DNA of 64,000 nucleotides from assembly GCA_030762895.1 (NCBI GenBank), contig CM061068.1, forward strand, positions 40,534,783 through 40,598,782, written 5' to 3'. The stretch comes from Sophora flavescens (Eukaryota > Streptophyta > Magnoliopsida > Fabales > Fabaceae). Both the position numbers and the translations under genes were made by a program. Under the pieces are notes generated by a model. That model saw only the letters and a list, made by a program, of their open reading frames with translations, was not told the origin of the DNA and searched no databases. Of this stretch, positions 55,013-64,000 are shown in pieces (positions within the stretch are counted from its first letter, which is position 1; the number at the start of each line of letters is the position of its first letter).

Positions 55013-57309
55013 CTACCTAGATTGACTAAGTAACAAATATAAAGCAGCAACCCTTTGCTCTAAGAGCAGCCTAGCTTGCCTTTCTTCATCTAGCTGTCTT
55101 CTTAAGTCTTCTACTTGTCCTTGAAGCAAATAAAAGTCTTGTAAGGCCACTGTCTGAGAAGTGGAAGCTTTTGTAGACAGGCTTGAGGAAGAGACAGGCA
55201 GAGGAGAGTGCCAGAGTAAAGCTAAAACTGGGGGTGCCTTAGGTAGAGATAGGGGAGAAGTGATGGAAGGGAAGAAAAGTTCATGGAGAGTTTGAAGAGC
55301 ATAGAAAGGAAGAAAGACGAATTTGAAGATAAGACTGACTCTAACAAAGTCAGTATCAGGTGGAGGAAACACACAGGAAAGTCTCTCGAACAGAGACAGC
55401 CTGGTGATGGTTATTTGGATAGGTGGGGGAAGAGGTGTTTGAGCTGATACAGATGGAGGGATAGGTAATAAGGAATCAATATGACAAAAGAAAGAATTTG
55501 ATCCGGTAATTAACATAACGAAATACCTAGACCTATGAGGTAGCATTACAACAGAAGCAAGATAGTGAGTTCCAGCTAATGTTCTAATGAAGACAACAAC
55601 AGGTGGGTAGAAGAAAAGTTCTCTAAAGGAGTTAAGAATATGAGGTGGAGGAGAAGGATTGACAGAGACGTGTGAGATACTTGCAAGCAAAAGAGATTGC
55701 AGATTAGACACAAAGAGTCTCGATGATATGCCAGTTTGTTGTTTGGGAGCAGAGTCCCTGTGAACAACTGTGTACTGACAGTCATCGGGTACAACAGTGA
55801 AAGAAGATTTTTGAGTTTGAAAGGAGTGGACAGGTGAAGGAAGAGGAGATGCAACAAAAAGGGGTTGAACAAAAAGGGCAGATGTAGAAGAGACAGGTGG
55901 GGTGATGATTCCTTGATGTAAGGGGGAAGGGAATGAAGGAGATGTCTGCTCTTCAGATATCTTCAACATCTTGTGAGAAGGAGACACTTGGTCATCCTCG
56001 GGTACAACTGTCTGAGCTACTCCAGACAGGTCTTCTGCAGTGTTAGCTTCTGTAGGCACTTCAGTCTTTGCAGGTACTGGGTAACCAGATCTTCTCTTTT
56101 TGGGATTAATTCCCAAAATAAAAGTCTTCTTTGGTTCTTCCAGAACTTGCTCTGTCTGATCCCCCTGAGTAGATGCTTCCTCTTTGCTACGCTCAGACTC
56201 AACTTGTCTGACATTGGCAAAGGTCTTCACCAACTTCCTCTTCTTGCTGGGATGAGCATGAACTACCACTAATTCCTCAGCTTCACTAGTCTTCCTCTTG
56301 GGAGAGGGTCTCCTAAGCCTGAACCTCAAGGTCTTAACTGTCTCAGCAGAATCTTCAGACACTGAAGGTTGCAGCTCTGGAATTTGGTCTTGTCTGGCCA
56401 CCTTTCCAGACGATTTGAATAGTCTCTCAGAAATAGGGACTTCTGACTCATCAGTGGAAACCACTGGTTCTTTCTCCTTCTGTTCAATAGCAGGCTTCTT
56501 GTTCTTCTTCTGCTTCTTCTTATCATCTGCCTCCTCATCAACAAGAGGGATTCCCTTGATGTCCATCATAGACAATATCTTTCTGTCTATGGGCAGTGAC
56601 ATGTCCACAAAGTGAACATCACTAGGAACAAACAACTTGTTCCTTAAGGCCTTTGTCAGCAACATCCCATAAGGATAGGTTTGCATGTTGGTTCTCTTGA
56701 TCAGAGTCTTAAGGTACATGTAGATAAGGTCGTTGATGTCAACCTTGATTTTGTGGATCAAGTGGTACAGAGAAAACCTGTCCATCTTGGTCACAGTCTC
56801 GTCAGCCTTTCCTTGGCATCACACACTCCAACAACAATTTGTGCAGGAATCTACACTTGACCACCATGTTGACAGGTTTAGGGTTCACAGGTTTGGGAAC
56901 ACCATAGATGGCAATGTTGACATTGTCAACTCCCACTTCATCTTCCCAGTTGGGTGTGAAGTCAGCTCCGATCCTCGGACATTTTATGACAAGCTCCAAA
57001 GAGCTAATAGGGATGAGAAGGGTTCTAGCCCCCATTTCAGCCTTAAAGCTTCTTAATTCCGTTGAGCCTGTTGGTGACAACCACAACATTTCTCCAGAAC
57101 GTTTGAACTAGCTTAGGGTGAACAAGCTCCTTGATGTCGAAGAAATGAGTCCATTTGGAATACTCCAACTCTTCAGTGACATCCATACCTAGCTTCTTCA
57201 TCTGTTGAATATCAATAGTTTTTCCCGGAATGATCTTCTCTATCTCATCAAGTTTGAGATAGTATTTCTCAGCGATTTCTTTTGCAGAGAGACACTTGGA
57301 TGATGCCAT
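55013..57309 (-). pseudogene. Sirevirus envelope-like ORF of copia B, two frameshifts
   Basis: Three overlapping minus-strand frames, 57,309-57,043, 57,089-56,802 and 56,794-55,013, together cover about 760 residues and need two frameshifts. The amino part (MASSKCLSAKEIAEKY; WTHFFDIKELVHPKL; later SLYHLIHKIKVDINDLIYMY and YPYGMLLTKALR) resembles the putative plant transposon protein domain often seen in third ORFs of plant retroelements. The middle is charged and rich in Lys, Glu, Ser and Pro; a hydrophobic zone follows; the end is a predicted coiled coil (about 25 residues around LRRQLDEERQARLLLEQRV). In described Sireviruses the equivalent ORF is called envelope-like for its position and hydrophobic and coiled-coil segments; no entry function is established. 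Damaged here. Confidence 0.72.
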
Positions 57310-57605
57310 TTTTGAGAGAAAACGGTTCTAGGGTTTTGAGAGAGAAGAGGGTTTCAGAGACGAAAAGACAAAGAGATTTTGAAATTTTGAAAGCGTAAAG
57401 GTTCAACCTTTCTGATCTATTGTCTTTTATAGTCATAAAAGTAGGAGAGAGAAAAATGTCATCTTTAATTCAAAATGGCACGATTTGTATGGGGAACCGC
57501 AACGCCCACTTAAAACATAATGAAAACATGGTTTGAGATATATAAACTACCGTGCACACGATTAGCTTCAGATAAAGGAATGGTATTAAACACTTAATAT
57601 CCATT

Positions 57606-60600
57606 TCAACAAAACTGTTGAGTTCTAGCATAGTGACTCAGCATAGTCAGACATGTGATAAAGCACAGACAGGTTAACACTCGGACATGGCATTCAACAA
57701 TGCAATGCATGTTTAGATTATCTCTAATAAATAAAAAAATTTCTTCTGCTAAGGGTTTAGTGAAAATATCAGCCCATTGATTTTGAGTTTTAACAAACTT
57801 AATATCAAAGATGCTTTTCTGAACATAATCCCTAATAAAATGATATTTGATTTCAATATGCTTAGCCTTAGAATGCTGAATTGGATTTTTAGATAAGCAT
57901 ATATCACTGGAATTATCACACCATACGGATATGTTATGTTCATAAATAGAGTAATCCTCAAGTTGATGTTTTACCCATAAGAGTTGAGAGCAGCAACTAG
58001 CAGCAGAGATGTATTCGGCTTCAGCAGTAGACAGTGCAATAGTTGTCTGCCTCTTGCTTGACCATGAGACTAAACTTGCTCCAATGAAGTGACATCCTCC
58101 ACTAGTGATTTTTCTTTCTATTTTGTATCCAGTAAAATCAGCATCACAATATCCCACTAATCTGTATTTTTTTGATCTTAAATATAGCAAACCAAGATTA
58201 GTAGTTCCAAGCAAATATCTAAATATTCTTTTAACAGCCTTAAGATGAGATTCTCTAGGATCAGATTGGAATCTAGCACACATACAGACACTAAATTGAA
58301 TGTCGGATCTGCTTGAAGTTAAGTACAGTAGAGAGCCAATCATACCTCTATAAACAGTTTGGTCTACCTTTTTACCTTCATCATCTTTGCTTAGTTTTGC
58401 ATTAGGTTGCATAGGGGTTTTCATGAGCTTTGCATTTTCCATTTTGTATTTCTTGAGTATCTACTTGGTATACTTTTGTTGATGGATGTAAATTCCATCA
58501 CTTGTCTGCTTGATTTGTAATCCAAGGAAGAACTTCAATTCTCCAATCATGCTCATCTCAAATTCAGCTTGTATTAGATTTGAAAATTCCTTGCACAGCT
58601 TTTCATTAGTTGCTCCAAAAATAATATCATCAACATATATTTGAACTATAATAAAGTTCTTTTAGAGCATTTCTTGAACAGAGTAGTGTCTACTTGTCCT
58701 CTAGTAAAACCATTATGCATAAGAAAAGAACTAAGCCTATCATATCATGCTCTAGGTGCTTGTTTCAAACCATATAATGCCTTATTAAGTTTGAAAATGT
58801 GATCTGGTTTATCAGTATCCTCAAAATCAGGGGGTTTTTTAACATACACTTCTTCTTCAATTATACCATTTAGAAAAGCACTTTTTATATCCATTTGAAA
58901 CAGGGTGATTTGGTGTTGTGCAGGATATGACATTAAAATGCGTATGGCTTCTATTCTAGCTACAGGTGCAAAGGTTTCAGTATAATCAATACCTTCTTGT
59001 TGGTTATAGCCTTGAGCTACTAACCTTGCCTTATTTCTAACAACTTTACCATCTTCATCCAATTGGTTTCTGAAGACCCATCTTGTTCCAATAACATATT
59101 TGTTTTTAGGCTTAGAGACAAGAGTCCAAACATCATTTCCGGTGAACGGGTTGAGTTCTTCTTGCATTGCAAGAATCCAGCTTTCATCCTCAAGAGCTTC
59201 TTCAATGTGTTTTGGCTCCAATTCTGATATAAAGGCCATATTACTTGATTCTGTTAGTGTGGATCTGGTTCTTACTCCTTCAGAAGGATTTCCAATAATA
59301 AGATCCTTAGGATGATGAGTGTTGAACTTTCAATCTCTTTTGAGATCATCATGAAGATCTTGACTTGCCTATTGACTCGTCTGCTCCACTTGTCTGTCAG
59401 CCTCAAGCACAAGTTCTGTTTTGGTTAGATCGGGTTGTTGACTTTCTGGCTTGTTTATATCAAGACCTGTAAGATCATCTTCTTGATCTAATAGTTCTTT
59501 ATCAGTCTTTAGTCCATCATTGAATTTAATATGTACAGATTCTTCAATAATGCAAATTCATGAATTGTAAACTCTAAAAGCCTTAAACATTTTAGAATAT
59601 CCTACGAAAATACCTTTATCTACCTTATAATCAAATTTTCTAAGATTATCTCTGGTATACAGAATAAAACATTCACATCCAAAAGCATGAAAATAAGATA
59701 TGTTGGGGCCTTTTCCTTTCCACAATTCATAAGGAGTCTTCTTTAGAAAATGCCTAATAAGTATTCTGTTTTGTACATAACAAGCAGTATTTATAGCTTC
59801 TGCCCAGAAGTCTTAGGGAGATTATTTTCACTGAGTATAGATCTAGTCATCTCTTACAGAGATCTGTTTTTTCTCTCAACCACTCCATTTTGCTGCACAT
59901 TTTCAAATTCTCCCCCATGGTCACTTCTAAGGGTAGAAACACAGAAACCCTGCTCATTTTGTACTCTTTTGCAGAATACTAAAAAAGCCTTAAAAGACTC
60001 ATACTTGTGGGTTAAGAAGAGTACCCATGTGTATCTAAAATAGCTGTCAACTATGACAAATCCATATTTTCTTCCAGCCATGCTGGCAACACTAACTGGT
60101 CCAAACAGATCCATGTGTAACAACTGAAGAGGTCTAGAGGTTGATACTTGGTTTTTAGATTTGAAACTTAATTTTATCTATTTACCTCTCTGACATGCAT
60201 CACACAAGACATCTTTCTTAAAACTAATATCAGGCAATCCTCTAACAAGATTATTCCTTTTTAATTTAGAAATTAGTTTCATACTAGCATGTCCTAGTTT
60301 CTTATGCCATAACCATCTCTCATCCTCTTTAGACATCAGACAGGTTACACTTTGATCTGAGAGATCAGAGAGTTCAATCTTATAAAGATTTTATTGCCTT
60401 TTAGCTGAAAAGAAGGTTTTACCACAATAGTCTTTAATTATGCATACATCCTTGGTAAAGGAAACATCAAATCCACTATCACATAATTGACTTATGCTAA
60501 GTAAATTGTGTCTTAATCCTTTAACCATAAGAACATTAGATATAGAGGGAAGAGGGGGTTTACCACCAATAGTACCAATTCCTATAACTTTTCCTTTATG

Positions 60601-61213
60601 ATTCCCTCCAACGGCAATGTGTCCTCCTTTCTTAAGTTGGAGGTCTAGGAACATAGACCTTTCTCCTGTCATATGATGCGAGCAACCACTGTCCAGGTAC
60701 CAGCAGTGGTGTTTTCTTTGTCCTGTTGAGGACATCTGCAACAAAAATTATTTGATCTTTAGGTACCCATATTTTTCTGGATCCTTTTCTGTTAGTTCTA
60801 GGAGTTAGTGAAGACTTCCTTCTCTTCTTATGGATAGACTTAGACGTAACATGTCCAGTTTTTCTTCAGAAGTTACAGACATGTGTAGACTTGGTTACAG
60901 TTGACTTAACAGATACCGTAGAAGCTTTAGTTGATACTTTATGATGTGTCTGATGGACATATCCAATACCTTCTTTGTTAAGAGAGTACCTCTGATAGCC
61001 AAGTAGCTTAGTCAGATTGTCTCTACCATTAACAAATTTGGCAAGATCAGAAGTGAGCTCTTCCACTTTTTGTTGAAGTTTTTCAACTTCTTCAGATGGT
61101 GATGTTTCACTTGAGATCTTAGCTAAATTTGAGTTTTCAGTCTTCAGCTCACTGTTCTCTTTAGCCAGCTTCTCATACTCTTGAGATTTCTGTTTATGCT
61201 CACTGGTGAGCTT
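57606..61213 (-). pseudogene. Copia B gag end, protease, integrase, RT, RNase H (decayed)
   Basis: Minus strand order: gag end with the coiled-coil region (61,213-60,860); protease WYLDSGCSHHMTG (60,744-60,391); integrase (60,390-59,560; LLHMDLFGPVSVASMAG) with a 63-bp in-frame deletion between FEN and QQNG near 59,893; RT (59,239-58,745, FQMDIKSAFLNG), stopped after APRA by TGA; RT box region 58,740-58,560 with a frameshift; RNase H (58,442-57,606, YCDADFTGYK, WCDNSSDICL). The second gag knuckle has lost a Cys near 60,868. It is slightly better preserved than copia A at several codons where A has stops. Confidence 0.9.
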
Positions 61214-62316
61214 TGTAACAGCCTGATTTTAATTATGCTGTTCAACCGGTTAAAATATAATTAATTATATCTTAAGCTAAGAGTTAGAAAGTGTTTTTGA
61301 ATTAAAAAAAAAATCATATTCATAGTCTACTTTATGGTAGAGGGTTACGGTAAAATTTTGGGTTGAAAATTCAGACGAAACTCGATCTGCGTTTTCACTG
61401 ACAGGAAAAGTTTAATGAGAAGAAAACCTAATTTTGAACCATGAACGAAATTGTTAGTTTTTTGTGATGTTTTGTATGATATTGGAAATTTTCAAAAATT
61501 TGAGTTCGGAAATAAAATATAATATTTATTCCGGGCGAAATATGATCGGAAACTTGAACCGGATACGCAATGAAGCAGAGTAGGGAGCACAAAAGTGATG
61601 AGGTGACATGTGAGAGTGAGGTGACATGTGAGAGTGAGGTGACTTACTAGGGGGATATCCTAAGTCACATCCTAAAAAGTGGTCATGATGACACTTTTTG
61701 AATTATAACATATTATATGCTAAAAACCTATTTTTCTCTCTCTTCTTCAACCAAACAAGGCATAAGCCAAAACTTGGCCATCAAGACTTGCTTCTCCCTC
61801 TCTCTTTCATGTCACTCTCATCCCTCCCTCTATAAATACCCATTTCATTTTCTCTTCATCACTTTCCTACTTCTTCACTTTCACATTTTTTAAGTTTCTA
61901 ACACTTAAAGTTTCCATTTTTACTTAGTTTCAAACTTCAAGTTCTTCATACTTTTTCTTTCTAGTTTGAAGGGTAACCCTCTCATACTCTTCTATTTCAA
62001 GTTTTACACTTATTTAATGAGTTTACTTTATGTCTTCTTAAAATGTTCTTAAAGCTCTTTTAACTTCTAAAATCTCTAGAAAATGGTAGAAAACTCAGTT
62101 TATGTTGAAACTAATTCCTATGGACTTCTATTAATCTCTACTTTCATATTCTAAGAGCTTGTATCAAACAAACATCTCTAACCTATTTTTCCAAGGATGG
62201 CCGAAACTATGTATTAGTGGCCTAGGAAGTTTTGTTTCAACTTTTTGAAAGATGATCATGTAAAGAGCTTCTAGATACCTCTTGATCTTAAATCTAAAGT
62301 ATTGGAAAGTTTAAAG

Positions 62317-62989
62317 ATTTCTAGCCTATTTATCCTATGATAGCCGAACCTATGATGGTTGTGAACCTAGGATGTTTTGTTTTTATTTTCCAATATGATC
62401 ATGGACTTGAGCTCCTTAATACATTTGGATGCTAAGTCTAAGAGATTGGAAAGTTTAAAGATTTATATCCTATTTATCCTATGATGGCCGAACCTATGAT
62501 GGTTTTGAACCTAGGATGTTTTGTTTTCGTTTTCCAATATGATTATGGGCTTGAGCTCCTTAAGACATTTGGATGCTAACTCTAAGAGATTGGAAAGTTT
62601 AAAGATTTCTAGCCTATTTATCCTATGATGGCCGAACCTATGATGGTTGTAAACCTAGGATGTTTTGTTTTCATTTTCCAATATGATCATGGACTTGAGC
62701 TCCTTAATACATTTAGATGCTAAGTCTAAGAGATTATAAAGTTTAAAGATTTCTAGCCTATTTATCCTATGATGGCCGAACCTATGATGGTTTTGAACCT
62801 AGGATGTTTTGTTTTCATTTTCCAATATGATCATGGACTTGAGCTCCTTAATACATTTGGATGCTAAGTCTAAGAGATTGGAAAGTTTAAATATTTCTAG
62901 CCTATTTATCCTATGATGGCCGAACCTATGATGGTTGTGAACCTAGGAAGTTTTGTTTTTATTTTCCAATATGATCATGGACTTGAGCA
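62317..62989. repeat. 144-bp tandem repeat in the LTR
   Basis: CCTATTTATCCTATGA recurs at 62,325, 62,469, 62,613, 62,757 and 62,901, i.e. at exactly 144-bp steps. Each unit also holds GGCCGAACCTATGATGG and CATGGACTTGAGCTCC. About 4.7 copies, little diverged, so a recent expansion. The solo LTR at 44,163 has only irregular, more diverged versions. Confidence 0.92.
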
Positions 62990-63739
62990 ATTTATCTAAG
63001 TTACCTAGAACCTAAGTGATAAGTATCCAAAGACTTATGTTGAGACAAGAATCCTAACTCTAATTTGAATTAAATGGCCAAACCTAGCCTAAAGAGAACA
63101 TAGATGAGTTTGTTTGATTTATTGGTTATTATGTTGATTGGTTGAAGGTGGAGTTAATACTTTGTGGTGTAACAACGAGGAGCTTCGAGTTCGGGAGTTC
63201 GGTGATAACCCGGGTGGGGGAAAGAACAAACCTATCGTCGGAATAGATAAGTAGTAGATTATATAATAATTGTGTAGGGCGACCTAAACCCTACTAGTAG
63301 TCGAGTAATCAACAAGACCAAAATCACATTGGAAACCTTTTCTGAAAAACCAATGGCAATTCGGGGATTGTAGGTTTATCGATATAAGGTTGATTTTATA
63401 TTGTTGATAGTTGATTTGATTTTATTTCCTTTATTGAATTGATTTTGTGCTAAATTGGTGATACGGGAATATTTTGATTGATATTGTGCTACGCATGATC
63501 TGCCTGGTTTGTATTATTATGCTTAGTGGTTTTTAAGCAAAGATATATATGTTGTCTAAGAGATGATTGTTTTGTGTGTGAGGATAATAATGATTTAGAA
63601 GTGCCTAACCTAGATGATGTATGTTAAAGAAGTGTTACGGCATAGAATATGTGTCAAGTTCTAATGAAAGGTTAAGGCACTAGGATGTTGTTAAAACAGG
63701 TTGGTGAGATTCAAGTATAGGTGTTGTTGTCCACAACCG

Positions 63740-63961
63740 TGCATTGGTAATATAATACACAAGGAGAAAAGTGTATTGGTAATATAATACACAAAGACAT
63801 AAGTGTATTGATAATATAATACGCAAGGACATCTGTGTATTGGTAATATAATACACCGTGTATTGGTAATATAATACACGTAAAACACTTCTGTGTATTG
63901 GTAATATAATACACCGTGTATTGGTAATATAATACACCGTGTATTGGTAATATAATACACG
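63740..63961. repeat. Tandem palindromic units in the LTR
   Basis: Eight units of GTGTATTGGTAATATAATAC plus AC, the first with GTGCATT, some abutting directly, others with 10-bp spacers, matching the array at 46,788-46,988. Minus-strand open frames across it encode only short repeats of the YYITNT type and are not genes. Confidence 0.9.
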
Positions 63962-64000
63962 TAAAATCAAGAGTTCTCGCGAGACCACTTCCACCTTAAC

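Larger units (their letters stand above)
53019..61213 (-). mobile_element. Copia B: Sirevirus-like Ty1/copia element with envelope-like ORF
   Basis: Minus strand, reading right to left: gag end (61,213-60,860), protease and integrase, RT, RNase H (to 57,606), envelope-like ORF (57,309-55,013, frameshifted), two purine tracts (54,878-54,890; 54,524-54,536), 3' LTR (54,522-53,019). The 5' part is separated by a long LTR inserted at 61,214 and lies outside the window. It is the same family as copia A. Gag, pol, then a third ORF before the 3' LTR is the arrangement described for Sireviruses. Confidence 0.88.
61214..64000 (+). mobile_element. Long gypsy LTR, third member, running off the window
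   Basis: It begins TGTAACAGCCTG directly after AGCTT (61,209-61,213, the likely left target repeat) inside the copia B gag. It is colinear with 44,163-47,825, with TATAAATACC at 61,831, the 144-bp repeat array at about 62,317-62,989 and the palindromic array at 63,740-63,961. Its end, and whether it is a solo LTR, are outside the window. No gene seen. Confidence 0.85.

Overview
The window is nuclear DNA of a flowering plant, almost certainly a eudicot. The evidence is AT-rich intergenic DNA, GT-AG introns, an ATL-type RING-H2 ligase, an LRR receptor-like kinase, cullin and SKP1 sequences, and dense nested retrotransposons. Some elements look legume-like, but I cannot name a species. Everything was read by eye; no database search was run.

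Layout. Positions 1-19,000 are a nest of transposons. The end of a CACTA transposon sits in a Ty3/gypsy LTR, which sits in a Ty3/gypsy pol gene. The same pol gene is split by a Sirevirus-like Ty1/copia element (copia A, 2,590-17,020), which itself carries two solo LTRs. Positions 19,400-22,000 hold an inverted-repeat-bounded tandem array and a MITE. Positions 22,600-40,000 are the gene island: (i) a ten-exon chimeric gene fusing a CUL1 amino terminus to SKP1-like modules (22,610-31,741, +); (ii) an LRR receptor-like pseudokinase (34,741-37,146, +); (iii) an intronless ATL RING-H2 E3 ligase gene (38,849-39,910, +). Positions 40,700-51,100 are a MITE split by a Ty3/gypsy element (gypsy 2) that has three LTR copies and is itself split by a solo LTR. 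Positions 51,600-53,000 are a diverged tandem duplication of unknown nature. From 53,019 a second Sirevirus-like element (copia B) keeps an envelope-like ORF. Its gag is broken at 61,214 by another long LTR that runs off the window.

Most notable is the chimeric gene. Exons for the first about 190 residues of CUL1 (the SKP1-binding end of a cullin) are spliced in phase to a SKP1-like BTB half-domain. A segment running from inside cullin exon 4 to inside the SKP1 exon appears three times in tandem. Cullin and SKP1 pieces therefore alternate, and the last piece is a nearly complete SKP1-like protein. Every junction I inferred keeps the reading frame, giving about 512 residues with no internal stop despite kilobases of transposon in the introns. 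In an SCF ubiquitin ligase CUL1 binds SKP1, so this gene joins two subunits that normally bind each other while lacking the catalytic (RBX1/NEDD8) part of the cullin. Whether it is expressed cannot be told from sequence. The nearby ATL gene also belongs to ubiquitin ligation, but nothing suggests the two are linked.
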